Below, in pieces: positions 8,244 to 17,456 of a DNA stretch of 64,000 nucleotides. The notes under the pieces are model-generated. The model did no database searches. It saw only the letters and a list, made by a program, of their open reading frames with translations, and was not told the DNA's origin. This DNA comes from CAYMRB01 sp964392615. Its GTDB lineage: Bacteria > Planctomycetota > UBA8108. The translations under genes and the position numbers were made by a program. The stretch lies in the NCBI GenBank assembly GCA_964392615.1, contig CAYMRB010000001.1, positions 35,551-99,550 on the forward strand, written 5' to 3'. Within the stretch, counting starts at the first letter, position 1. Every line of letters begins with the position of its first letter.

Positions 8244-10130
8244 ATGTCACGCCGCGCTGCCCTTCTGCCTCTCTCGACGTTGTCCTTGCTGCTCGCCCTC
8301 GCCTTCGCGAGAGTTGCGTTCGCCGCCGACCAGCCGAACTTCGTGTGGCTCCTGTCGGAGGACAACTCGAAGCACTACCTCCGCCTCTTCGACGCGGACG
8401 GCGCCGAGACGCCGCGCATCGAGGCACTCGCGAAGCACGGGCTCGTCTTCGAGCACGCGTTCTCGAACGCGCCGGTCTGCAGCGTCGCCCGAACGACACT
8501 GATCACCGGCTGCTACGCGCCGCGCATCGGCACGCAGTTCCACCGCAAATCAACAACCGTGCCTCTGCCCGCCGGGCTGCGCATGTTCCCCGCGTATCTG
8601 CGCGACGCCGGGTACTACACGACGAACCGGCAGAAGAAGGACTACAACGCCATCGAGGGCAAGGGCGTCTGGGACATGTCGTCCGGCAGGGCGAGCTGGC
8701 GAAACCGTCAGGCCGATCAGCCGTTCTTCCACATGCAGAGCTTCGGATCGTCGCACGAGAGCTCGCTGCACTTCCCCGCCAAGGCCATGGAGACGCGCAC
8801 CGAGACCGATCCGGAGAAGGTCCAGATCGCGCCCTACCACCCCGACACGCCGACGTTCCGCTACACGTACGCGCGCTATCACGACCGCATCCGCAGGATC
8901 GACGAGCAGATCGGCGGAATCGTCGACCAGCTCGCGGAGGACGGCCTGCTCGAGAACACCTTCATCTTCTACTTCGGCGACCATGGCGGCGTGCTGCCAC
9001 GCGGCAAGGGATACGCGTACGAGAGCGGCCTCCACGTTCCGCTCGTCGTGCGCGTTCCCGAGAAGTGGCGCGGTCTGGTCGATGCGAAGCTCGGCACACG
9101 CGTCAGAGGCTTCGTCAGCTTCATCGACTTCGGACCGACCCTGCTGCACCTCGCGGGCCTCGACGTGCCGGGCGGCATGGACGGGAAGCCATTCCTCGGC
9201 AAGGGCATCCGCATGGCCGATGTCGACCGTCGCGACGAGACATTCGGCTACGCCGATCGCTTCGACGAGAAGTGGGATCTCGTCCGCACGCTGCGCAAGG
9301 GGCGCTTCAAGTACATGCGCAGCTACCAGCCGTTCAACTTCGACGCGTTGCAGAACAACTACCGTTACAAGATGCTCGCGTACACCGAGTGGCGCGAACT
9401 GTACCGCGCGGGCAAGCTCGACGCGGTGCAGAAGCAGTTCTTCGAGCGACGCGCGGCGGAAGCGCTCTACGACATCGAGTCCGACCCGCACGAGACGAAG
9501 AACCTCGCCGACGATCCAGCGCACGCCGAGACCCTGCGCGCGTTGCGCGGCCGACTCGCGGCGATCGTCAAGGGGCTGCCGGACCTCAGCCTGTATCCCG
9601 AGAGCGAGCTCGCCGCGACCGCGTTCTCCGATCCCACCGGCTTCGGAACGTCGCACCGGGCGGGGATCGCCAAGCTCGTCGACATCGCCGATCTCAGCTT
9701 GGTGCCGTTCGGCGAGGCGCGCGACGGCGTCGAAGCGGCGCTCGCTTCGAAAGACCCATGGCAGCGCTATTGGGGCTGGATCGTCTGCAGCAGCCACGGC
9801 GACTCCGCACGGCCGTTCGTCGAGCGTGCGAAGAAGGCGATGGCGACCGACACGGAGATCCTCGTGCGCGTGCGCGCCGCCGAGTTCGTGGGCTTGCTCG
9901 GAGCCGCCGATCCCCGACCGACGATCGCGGCGGCGTTGAAGCAGACCCGCTCGAACGTCGAGGCAGGCTTGATCCTCAACACGCTGGTCCTGCTGCGGGA
10001 CGGCAAGCCGAGTTGGGACGTCTCGACGGTCGACGTAAGCCCCGCGGCGAAGGGCGGCGAGGTGCAACGACGCTTGCTCTACCTCACGCCCGGAGCGGCA
10101 GGCAAGAAGACGCGTCGGAAGCGACGCTAG
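8244..10130 (+). CDS. Exported sulfatase (type I) with C-terminal helical extension
   Basis: A 628-residue member of the alkaline-phosphatase/sulfatase superfamily that should hydrolyse sulfate esters in the periplasm. It has a signal peptide (residues 1-28, ending VAFAAD). The metal/substrate strand reads WLLSEDNS instead of the common DD pair. The catalytic signature is CSVAR at residues 79-83, followed by TTLITG; the third position is Val where the formylglycine motif normally has Pro or Ala. The distal metal motif DHGG, with GKGYAYESGLHVP after it, is present. Residues about 490-600 form a helical, HEAT-like tail found in planctomycete sulfatases. The neighbouring URO-D gene is divergent, and a membrane protein gene follows 10 bases downstream. 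Substrate class is not predictable here; algal or animal sulfated glycans are the usual inference. Confidence 0.93.
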   Translation: MSRRAALLPLSTLSLLLALAFARVAFAADQPNFVWLLSEDNSKHYLRLFDADGAETPRIEALAKHGLVFEHAFSNAPVCSVARTTLITGCYAPRIGTQFHRKSTTVPLPAGLRMFPAYLRDAGYYTTNRQKKDYNAIEGKGVWDMSSGRASWRNRQADQPFFHMQSFGSSHESSLHFPAKAMETRTETDPEKVQIAPYHPDTPTFRYTYARYHDRIRRIDEQIGGIVDQLAEDGLLENTFIFYFGDHGGVLPRGKGYAYESGLHVPLVVRVPEKWRGLVDAKLGTRVRGFVSFIDFGPTLLHLAGLDVPGGMDGKPFLGKGIRMADVDRRDETFGYADRFDEKWDLVRTLRKGRFKYMRSYQPFNFDALQNNYRYKMLAYTEWRELYRAGKLDAVQKQFFERRAAEALYDIESDPHETKNLADDPAHAETLRALRGRLAAIVKGLPDLSLYPESELAATAFSDPTGFGTSHRAGIAKLVDIADLSLVPFGEARDGVEAALASKDPWQRYWGWIVCSSHGDSARPFVERAKKAMATDTEILVRVRAAEFVGLLGAADPRPTIAAALKQTRSNVEAGLILNTLVLLRDGKPSWDVSTVDVSPAAKGGEVQRRLLYLTPGAAGKKTRRKRR

Positions 10131-10140
10131 CGCTGAAGCC

Positions 10141-10340
10141 ATGCTGTATGCCCTGCTCTGGATGGCCGGCCTGGCCGCGGCGCAGTTCTGGAGCGCGTTC
10201 TGGCTCGGGCTGTCGGCGCGGATCGACCGCTGGATCGCGCGACGCGCGCTGGAAGTCGCGACGCTCGGCCCCGTGCTTGTCGCGTCGGGCATCCTCAGCG
10301 TGTCGGCCTGGATCGGCTACTATCATGGCCTTCATGGTGC
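10141..10340 (+). pseudogene. N-terminal membrane part of a frameshifted gene
   Basis: Reading from ATG 10141 gives about 62 residues that look genuinely coding: two hydrophobic helices (LYALLWMAGLAAAQFWSAFW and a second one in VATLGPVLVASGILSVSAWI) and a short charged linker. After about base 10326 this frame becomes low-quality Arg-rich sequence, while the frame shifted by +1 becomes a good membrane-protein reading. The simplest explanation is one gene, 10141-11887, broken by a single-base insertion near 10320-10345, either a real mutation or a consensus error. The start lies 10 bases after the sulfatase stop. Confidence 0.6.
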
Positions 10341-11887
10341 GGAACTGGCTACCGTACTGCGTCGCGTGGGTGGCGGCGTGGATCGTCTCGGTGTCGTTGC
10401 TGCTCTGCCTCGGCGGGGAGCGCCGCCACTGGCGCGTCGGTCGCATCGCGACGGGTTTCGGCGGTGCGCTCGTGGCCGCGGCGATCGTCCTTTGGCTGAT
10501 CGATTCCGCCGCCAGGGAACGACTCCGACCGCTCGCGACGGGAGCGCAAACGATCCTCGAGGCCGAAGTCGCCGCGGCGCTGGCACGCGGCGAAAACGCG
10601 GCGCCCTGCTACGAGGCGGCGTGGGAGTCGCTCGGCGAGGTCGACGAGTGGCCGAACGGGAACGCGACGCCGCGCGCGGTGCGAGCGTTCTTCGACGAGC
10701 ATGCCGGTGCGTTGGCGCGGATGCAGACGTGTGAGGAGCTGCCGGTCTGCGTGTTCCGCACGAAGATCGAGCCGAACGATTTCATGGAGTCCTTCGGCGA
10801 TGAGCTCAGCAAGCTCTTCCGTCTCCGAAGCTATCAGCTCGAGCTCGCACGCGAGAAAGCGTACGCCGGCGATCAAGACGGCGCGCTGCGTCGAATCGAG
10901 ACGGCACGGCGGCTGTCCGACCAGATCGCCGGCAACCGCGGCGTCATCGTGTCCCTGATCCGCGCGAGACAGAATGCGCAAGAGATGGAGCTCGCCGAGA
11001 TCTGGCTGGCGCACCGCGAGGCTGGAGAGGAACCATCGCCGCGCTGGCGGAGGCGAGAGGCGCCCGATTCCCTGGCGGCTTTTCGCAGGGCGATGCGCGT
11101 CGAAAGCGCACAGCTGCAGCTGCTCCTCGCGACGATGCTGGCCGGCGAGTCGCTCGAGTGGATCGAGGAAGACGCGGGATACGAGCTGAGCGCGGGAGGG
11201 ATCGCCGCGACGCGCCTCAATCTGCTCGCGCTCCGCGTCGTCGGAGGAGTCGAGGAGATCCTCGCGATCAAGAGGCGCTTCGACGCGTTCGAGATCCTGT
11301 ATCGAGAGGGCGGAATCGACGCCCTCCGTCAACATGCCTTCCTCGGGTCCGGTGGCGATCGGCCAGCGCCGGGCACCGGGTTTCTGTGCGCGCTGACGAG
11401 CATCGCGACGGATAGCCTCTTCAGCTCGTCCGCACTCGGCCCGCTCACTGCCGACCGCCTTGTGCGCGCCGCGTTGGCCGCCCAGCGCTACCGCGACGAG
11501 ACCGGCGCCTACCCCGACGACCTCGCGGCCCTGGTGCCGCGGTTTCTCGATTCCGTTCCCGACGATCCGTACGCCGGTGCACCGTTGCGCGGAGCGAGGC
11601 ACGGCGACGGATTCATCGTCTTCAGCCTGGGCAGGGAGCACCACGACGAGGTCGGCGTCGACTTCGACGACACCGACCTCGACGCATGCTACTTCGATCC
11701 CGACGTCGAGGAGCGCCTCACGAGCTGCGGCCCCGCGATCGCGCTCGGCGACGCGTACCGAGCCCGCCACGCGCGGCGCGACGAGGACCACGCCGCCAAG
11801 ATTTCGATGGATGCGGAGGCGTACGAGGCGGAGGAGGCGTGGGAGGAGAGGAAGGCGGAGGAGGATGACGACGACGACGAGTTCTGA
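10325..11887 (+). CDS. Membrane protein with pseudopilin-like C-terminal domain, probably missing its frameshifted N-terminus
   Basis: The intact frame from ATG 10325 encodes 520 residues. It begins with two membrane helices (PYCVAWVAAWIVSVSLLLCL and GFGGALVAAAIVLWLIDSA), then a long helical region of charged residues. Near residues 375-440 it has a segment resembling the globular part of GspG-like pseudopilins (AALAAQRYRDETGAYPDDLA, then PDDPYAGAPL). The C-terminus is very acidic (EDDDDDEF). The architecture resembles uncharacterised planctomycete proteins in which a type-II-secretion-like C-terminal domain follows a helical region. It probably continues the reading that starts at 10141. It follows the sulfatase closely, so they may be co-expressed; no specific function can be assigned. 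Confidence 0.7.
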   Translation: MAFMVRNWLPYCVAWVAAWIVSVSLLLCLGGERRHWRVGRIATGFGGALVAAAIVLWLIDSAARERLRPLATGAQTILEAEVAAALARGENAAPCYEAAWESLGEVDEWPNGNATPRAVRAFFDEHAGALARMQTCEELPVCVFRTKIEPNDFMESFGDELSKLFRLRSYQLELAREKAYAGDQDGALRRIETARRLSDQIAGNRGVIVSLIRARQNAQEMELAEIWLAHREAGEEPSPRWRRREAPDSLAAFRRAMRVESAQLQLLLATMLAGESLEWIEEDAGYELSAGGIAATRLNLLALRVVGGVEEILAIKRRFDAFEILYREGGIDALRQHAFLGSGGDRPAPGTGFLCALTSIATDSLFSSSALGPLTADRLVRAALAAQRYRDETGAYPDDLAALVPRFLDSVPDDPYAGAPLRGARHGDGFIVFSLGREHHDEVGVDFDDTDLDACYFDPDVEERLTSCGPAIALGDAYRARHARRDEDHAAKISMDAEAYEAEEAWEERKAEEDDDDDEF

Positions 11888-11953
11888 GTCGAGCCCGAAC
11901 GCTCCCCCGCGGACCGAGTGTCCTCGTGGTGGACGAGTGGCGCAGACTCGATA

Positions 11954-13456
11954 TCAGACGCCCGCTTCGTCGAGCACCTCATCGATGCCGCCGGGCAGGT
12001 AGTTGAGCTCGAACGCGACGTCGAGGATCGTCAGCTGGTTGCGAATGTCGCGAGCGTGCCCCAGCGCGTGACGCGCTTCGTCGCGTCGGACGCCGATCTG
12101 CGACAGCTTCGTCGGGGCTCCGACGCTCTTCAGCAGGCGTCGGATATCCTCGGGCCGCTGCATGCCGAGGGCCATGATCCCCTTGCGCAGGTGCCGCCAG
12201 CGCTCCTTCAGCATCAGAACGCGGTCGACCGCGCCGCCGTACTTGCGTCGCGCGTGCGGAATGACAGCCGCGGCGGCTGCGCCGTGCGCGGCACGGACCG
12301 TGGGCTCGACCTGCAGCCAACGCGGCGGCTTGCGGAAGGACGGCTTGTCGAGCTTCAGCAAGCGATAGTAGAGCGCTGACGTGATGCAGGCCGCGACGCC
12401 GATGTGCGCGCCGGGGAACGTCGGCTTCCTCGTCTTGCCGAGCTCGCGCATCTGCCAGAGGCTGGCGAGCAGATGCTCGGAACCGCTGGCCGGGGCATTG
12501 CGGCCAGCGACGACCATCGACGTGCCGCTGAGGACGAGCGCGCGGCAAAGCGCCGTGTAAGCCTCCACATCGCCACTCGCAAGACCGGAAGACCGCTCGA
12601 TCGCATCGCCGATCGCGTGCTCGGTCAGTTCGCCCGGCAGGCTGCTGTACCCGTTGCTCTGAAGTCGATCACCGAGCCACCAATCGGCCAGACTCAGCGG
12701 GCTCGCAATCAGTTCGGCGAGTCCGGCCTGCGCCAACGCGAGGGGAGCTGCGCTTACGATCGAGGTGTCGAGCACGACGGCGCGCGGCGAACGCGCGTTC
12801 ACGACCGTGTTCAGGCCACGCGAGATGATCGTCGCGCAGTCGCTCACATAGCCGTTCGTGCTCGCAGCCGTACCGACGACGACGTACGGAATGTCGCAGC
12901 GCGACGCGGCGACCTTGACGATATCGTCGATCGTGCCGCTCCCGATCGCGACGAGCCCGCCGACGCGGTTCGGATCCTCAGCGTCGGCGTCTTCGTCGGA
13001 AGCTGCGGAGTCGCCCGTCGCGGGACGAATCGTGTCGCAGAGTCGTTCGACCGTCTCGTCGTCCGCACGGCAGCCATCGAGCAGGATGCGGTTGCGTTTA
13101 GGCTCCGCCGGGAAGCCTTGCGGCAGGAGATCCTCGACCGCCGACCACGTGGCGGCGTCAGCGACGCAGACGACGCGACCGCTCAGCAGCCGCTCGATCG
13201 TCCCCGCCAGCTCCGCGATGGCTCCCGGGCCGACGTGAACCTCTTCCGGAAGGCCGTAGGTGTTCGGCAGGGTGACCGGGCACAGCTGGCTGAGCCGCGA
13301 GTATCGCTCGCGGTCGGGGGCGCGAGCCGGCTCGAGGCGCCGCAGGACGTCGTCGTCGAGATCCAGGTTGAGCCGACGGCGACGGATGACGGGAATCACC
13401 TCCTCCGTCTCTTCTGCGGGGACCTTGGCGACCTCGACTTCAGCTGTGTATTCCAC
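11954..13456 (-). CDS. egsA: sn-Glycerol-1-phosphate dehydrogenase family enzyme (EgsA/AraM type)
   Basis: A 500-residue iron/zinc-type alcohol dehydrogenase superfamily protein, closest in pattern to EgsA of Archaea and AraM of Bacillus. These reduce dihydroxyacetone phosphate to sn-glycerol-1-phosphate with NAD(P)H in the cytoplasm. Signatures seen: GSGTIDDIVK at 172-181 (nucleotide site), GTAASTNGYVSD at 195-206, AGLAELIASPLSLADWWLGD at 244-263, SGSEH at 324-328 (metal His) and PGAHIGV at 349-355 (second His). In characterised EgsA proteins the residue equivalent to N201 is a metal-ligand Asp, so metal binding may differ, although I believe some bacterial homologues share Asn. About 60 extra N-terminal residues precede the family core. 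Its stop faces the stop of the membrane-protein gene 66 bases away. A polyol-phosphate or ether-lipid role is inferred. Confidence 0.85.
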   Translation of the reverse strand: MEYTAEVEVAKVPAEETEEVIPVIRRRRLNLDLDDDVLRRLEPARAPDRERYSRLSQLCPVTLPNTYGLPEEVHVGPGAIAELAGTIERLLSGRVVCVADAATWSAVEDLLPQGFPAEPKRNRILLDGCRADDETVERLCDTIRPATGDSAASDEDADAEDPNRVGGLVAIGSGTIDDIVKVAASRCDIPYVVVGTAASTNGYVSDCATIISRGLNTVVNARSPRAVVLDTSIVSAAPLALAQAGLAELIASPLSLADWWLGDRLQSNGYSSLPGELTEHAIGDAIERSSGLASGDVEAYTALCRALVLSGTSMVVAGRNAPASGSEHLLASLWQMRELGKTRKPTFPGAHIGVAACITSALYYRLLKLDKPSFRKPPRWLQVEPTVRAAHGAAAAAVIPHARRKYGGAVDRVLMLKERWRHLRKGIMALGMQRPEDIRRLLKSVGAPTKLSQIGVRRDEARHALGHARDIRNQLTILDVAFELNYLPGGIDEVLDEAGV

Positions 13457-13841
13457 GACACCGGACCTTTGGGTTGGGATCTTGTCGGCGGGCGAGATGC
13501 CCGGAGATGTGTGCGCCGCGGGCGCGGCAGAACCATCATCGGTCGATAAGCCGCTCGGCTTCAGTGGTTACCGGTTGCGCGGACGCAGAACGGGAAGTTC
13601 GCGGTTCTTATCGGACAGCGCGATCGGAATCGTGCCGCAAAGGGACGGGGGTCGTCGCCAGCTGCGAGGATATCGGAAGGCCGTGAGGCGATTCGCTCGT
13701 CGCGGTCAGGGCGGCGATCACCTCGGCCGTTCTGCCGGTGTCCTCGCGACCGAACATCCGGCAGAAGGGAAACTACGGCGAACCTCTCGCGACGAGTAGA
13801 CTGGTGTTCGGTCCCTCCCGCTCTTCCCCGAGGCTCGGTCC
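13457..13841. other. 385-base divergent intergenic region, no gene seen
   Basis: Separates the divergent dehydrogenase and repeat-protein genes. The short open frames here have no recognisable protein character. It must contain the promoters of both genes, but I could not identify convincing -35/-10 boxes, an operator or a structured RNA. Confidence 0.6.
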
Positions 13842-16800
13842 ATGTACTCGCACAAGCTTCTCGTCAGCCTCTGTCTCGCCGTCGTGATCCTCGGCGGGAT
13901 CGTGTGGCTCGTCGTCAGTGGTCCCGGCGGATCCGAACCGGGCGACGCGGGCGGCCCTGGCGCGGGCACGGTCGCTTCGAGTGATGCGGCGACCGAAGAC
14001 GCGGCGGACGGACCGGACAAGGCGAAATCCTCCGCCGATGCCGACGCGGTCGCGTCGGAAGACAAGGCGGGAGACGCCGCGCCGCCGCCGGTTGTCGATG
14101 ACCGCCCCGTGGCGATCGAGGGCAAGGTCACCGACGCGAAGGGTGCGGGCGTCCCCGACGCGGTCGTCGTGGTGCTCGACCGTTTCGTCTGGGAGAAAGA
14201 GGTGGGAACGGTTCGCCCCGAAATGAACCGCAATCCGTTCGAGGGGCTGCGCAACGTGCACGAGTCGCTCGCCGCCGCCGCCGCACGCATGCCGCGGTTC
14301 GCCACGGACGACGAGGGTGTCTACCGCGTGCGCGGCCTCGACGACGGCGACTACCGCGTCTTCGTCAGTCACGGCGACTTCCTGCCGCACCGCGAAGACC
14401 ACTGGGTCGCCGTTGTCGCCGAGACGACCGCGCGGTACGACGTCGAGCTCGTTGCCGGGCACGCGATTACCGGGCAGGTGTTCGATCCGGGAGGAGATCC
14501 GCTGCCGATGGCGGCCGTTACCGTACGGCCGACCGAGATCGCCGGATTGCGCGGCATCGGCAAGATGGTGCAGACCGCGATCGAGGCCACCGGCGGCGAC
14601 TCGCTCGCCGGTCGCGACGCCGTCGTCACCGGCGAGGACGGCAAGTTCCGCGTCTCGTCGCTCGAGCCTCGCGTCTACGACATCCGCGTCGAACTCGACG
14701 GCTACGCGTGGGGCGAGGTGCGCAAGGTGCCCGCCGGCACGAACGACGTGCGTCTCGTGCTGAAGCCGGCGGCGCGCGTTTACGGACGCGTGCTCTCGCC
14801 GAAACGCGAGCCGCTGCCCCGGGTCGAAGTCGTCCTCGCACAGCCGGAGCTGGACTTCCGACGCATGCGAAACCCGATGGCGATGGCGATGGCCGATTTC
14901 GACATCCTCGGCGAAAAGACGCGGCGGACGACGACCGAGGAGGACGGGTCGTTCCACCTCGACGCCTTCCGCGACGGCAGCTACGAGTTCGTCGTCCGCG
15001 CGGATGACTATCCGACCTATCAGCAGCGCGTGAAGTTCGCGGGCGAGACAATCGACGCGGGCGATATCGTCCTCGAAAGCGCGTATCCGATCACCGGCCG
15101 CGTGCTCGACGAGGGCGGCAGGTCGGTCGCCGGAGCGAAGGTGCGCGCGGTCGGCGCGGAGATTCGCGAGGGCGGAGCTCGCGGCGGACCGGGTGGCGCC
15201 CCGCCGGCCAACAAGGGCAGGACGGACGAGGACGTGACCGACGACGACGGTCGCTTCCGCCTCGCGCGTCTCGAAGCGGGAGCGTACAGCCTGTCCATCG
15301 ACGCGGCCGGGTTCGTCCGGCTGACTACGAACGTCGAAGCCGACGACGGGCCGGTCACGCTCACTCTGAGGGTCGGCACCACGATCGCCGGTCGAGTCGT
15401 CGACAGCGAGACGCAGGAGCCCGTCGCGGGGGCCCGCGTGAAGAAGAGCTGGGAAGCACGTAATGCGTTTGAATCCGACGACGACGGTCGTTTCGAGCTC
15501 AGCGGAGTCGACCTCGGCAACGCTCCCGACGCGCGCGTGCAGCTCATCGTCGAGCACGACGAGTACGCGCGAGAGTTCTGCAATCTGCAACGCTCCGAGC
15601 TCGAGGATCTCGTCATCCGGCTGAAGGCGCGCAAGGGCATCGAGGGCGTCGTCCGAGACGATCGCGGCGAAACGGTCCGCGGCGCGCGCGTGTCGATCGA
15701 GATCCCCGGCTTCCCGACCGCGATCATGAACTTGAGCCCTCAGGGCAGCCCCGGCGAGTCGTTCACGAACGAGGCCGGCGAGTTCTTCCTGGTCGCGCCG
15801 CAGATGGGAGGCGATGCCAACTTCGAGGTCGTCGCGAAGTACCCCGGCTTCGCGACCGCGCGATTCGGCCCTCTGAAGGCGAGGGAATCGATACCGTTCG
15901 TCGAGATCCAGCTATCGAAGGGCAGCTCGATCGAAGGCTTCGTGACCGATCTCGACGGCAAGCCGATCGCCGGCGCCCAGGTCCGTGCGCGTCGCAACGT
16001 CGAGCTCTCCGGTGAAGCGCTGATCTTCGCCACCATGTTGCCGATGCCGATCGGCGAGGTCGCGTACTCGCGAGAGGATGGCAAGTACCGGCTCCGCGGC
16101 ATCGAACCCGGAACATATCGCATCGATGCGCGCGCGATCGGATACGCGAAGAAGGCGATCTCGCCGGTTGAGGTCGGCGAGGGCCCCGCTCCACTCGATA
16201 TCACTCTCGACCCCGGTGGCGTCATCACCGGTCGCGTCGTCGATCTCGACGGCGAGCCGCTCACCGGAGTCGAGGTCGTCGCGTTCCTCCGGTTCGAGGG
16301 AAGCGACCCCACGGGTCCCGGTGCGGACATCGAGCGGCGGATGATCCAGCTCGGCGGCGTCGGCAATGCGTCGACGAAGACGGGCGACGACGGACGATTC
16401 GAGCTCACGCAGCTTCCGGAGGGCTCGTTCCGCGTCGTCGCACGCGCTCCGCGTCACGAGCCCGCGACGACGGACGATGCGCAGGCTGGCGATGACGTGT
16501 CGGATCTGGTGTTGGCGCCCTTCTGCAGCCTCCGAGGCATCGTCATCGATGCCGCCACGGGCGCGCCGGTGCCGCGCTTCCAGGTGCGCCTGGGCGAGCG
16601 GCTCGAGGAAGGCACGGGCGACTTCCGCGAGCGCTGGGAGTTCCGGCGTCGCGTCGACGACGCGCAGGGTGTGTTCGCATACGCCGAGGTGCCGCAACGG
16701 GAGTATCGCGGCTCGGTCCGCGCCGACGCCTACATGATGGCGCGCCAGATCGTCCGCCTCGAGCCGGGCGAAGAGCGCGAGCTGCGCATCGAGCTGACGC

Positions 16801-17435
16801 CGGGGTGGCGCATCACCGGAGCGGTCACGGACGCGAACAGCGGCGCGCCGATCCAAGGCGCCAAGCTGTGGATCCACCGCCGACAGCAGGCGGGAGACGA
16901 GACTCGACAGTCCTGGTGGGAGCGGCGACGCGACCGGACCAGCGACGAGGCGGGCGAGTTCTCGTTCGGAGGGCTCGACGAGGGCAAGTACTCGGTGTCG
17001 GCGCAGCACCCGGATTGGTACTTCGACGGCAACCCCAGGACGCTCGAGTTCGAGGCGCCGTTCGACCGGCCGGTCGTCATCAACATCCCGATGCGCCCCG
17101 CAGGCCGCCTGAGAGGACAGATCAGCAACCTTCGCGCGTTCGACTCGCGACGCTCGGGGTATCGTCTGGGGCTGAAGCGCTACTCGAACGAAGACCGCGG
17201 CGACGAGGCGGAGCCGAAGTTCAACTGGTCGACGTCGACCATGCTCCGACCCGACGGCAGCTACGAGGCCACCGGACTGCGCCCCGGGCGCTACCGCGTC
17301 CAGCTCGCCTTCCAGGTGTGGAGGCCCGCCGAGGACAAGGGAGGAGCGGACACGCCGCCGGCCGGGCCCGACACGATCGGCGACGTCGAGATCCGCGTCG
17401 GCGAAACGCAGAGGTTCGACGCGGCAGCGCCGTGA
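13842..17435 (+). CDS. Membrane-anchored tandem carboxypeptidase-regulatory-like repeat protein
   Basis: A 1197-residue protein with one N-terminal membrane helix (residues about 6-27, LLVSLCLAVVILGGIVWLVV), then a low-complexity Ala/Asp/Gly linker, then about ten clear CarboxypepD_reg-like beta-sandwich repeats plus one degenerate copy. Repeat starts are visible as IEGKVTD, ITGQVFD, VYGRVLS, ITGRVLD, IAGRVVD, IEGVVRD, IEGFVTD, ITGRVVD, LRGIVID, ITGAVTD and LRGQISN, most followed by a GxPVxGAxV strand. No peptidase catalytic domain is attached. These modules are transthyretin-like and act as spacers or binding domains on the outside of the cytoplasmic membrane. The gene for an FG-GAP/UnbV protein follows after 21 bases and is probably in the same operon. 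Exact ligand unknown. Confidence 0.92.
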   Translation: MYSHKLLVSLCLAVVILGGIVWLVVSGPGGSEPGDAGGPGAGTVASSDAATEDAADGPDKAKSSADADAVASEDKAGDAAPPPVVDDRPVAIEGKVTDAKGAGVPDAVVVVLDRFVWEKEVGTVRPEMNRNPFEGLRNVHESLAAAAARMPRFATDDEGVYRVRGLDDGDYRVFVSHGDFLPHREDHWVAVVAETTARYDVELVAGHAITGQVFDPGGDPLPMAAVTVRPTEIAGLRGIGKMVQTAIEATGGDSLAGRDAVVTGEDGKFRVSSLEPRVYDIRVELDGYAWGEVRKVPAGTNDVRLVLKPAARVYGRVLSPKREPLPRVEVVLAQPELDFRRMRNPMAMAMADFDILGEKTRRTTTEEDGSFHLDAFRDGSYEFVVRADDYPTYQQRVKFAGETIDAGDIVLESAYPITGRVLDEGGRSVAGAKVRAVGAEIREGGARGGPGGAPPANKGRTDEDVTDDDGRFRLARLEAGAYSLSIDAAGFVRLTTNVEADDGPVTLTLRVGTTIAGRVVDSETQEPVAGARVKKSWEARNAFESDDDGRFELSGVDLGNAPDARVQLIVEHDEYAREFCNLQRSELEDLVIRLKARKGIEGVVRDDRGETVRGARVSIEIPGFPTAIMNLSPQGSPGESFTNEAGEFFLVAPQMGGDANFEVVAKYPGFATARFGPLKARESIPFVEIQLSKGSSIEGFVTDLDGKPIAGAQVRARRNVELSGEALIFATMLPMPIGEVAYSREDGKYRLRGIEPGTYRIDARAIGYAKKAISPVEVGEGPAPLDITLDPGGVITGRVVDLDGEPLTGVEVVAFLRFEGSDPTGPGADIERRMIQLGGVGNASTKTGDDGRFELTQLPEGSFRVVARAPRHEPATTDDAQAGDDVSDLVLAPFCSLRGIVIDAATGAPVPRFQVRLGERLEEGTGDFRERWEFRRRVDDAQGVFAYAEVPQREYRGSVRADAYMMARQIVRLEPGEERELRIELTPGWRITGAVTDANSGAPIQGAKLWIHRRQQAGDETRQSWWERRRDRTSDEAGEFSFGGLDEGKYSVSAQHPDWYFDGNPRTLEFEAPFDRPVVINIPMRPAGRLRGQISNLRAFDSRRSGYRLGLKRYSNEDRGDEAEPKFNWSTSTMLRPDGSYEATGLRPGRYRVQLAFQVWRPAEDKGGADTPPAGPDTIGDVEIRVGETQRFDAAAP

Positions 17436-17456
17436 CGGACGTGATACGCTGCCGAC

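Noticed and set aside
8345..10324. Upstream extension of the membrane protein frame through the sulfatase gene
   Set aside because: Arg-rich out-of-frame reading of the sulfatase.
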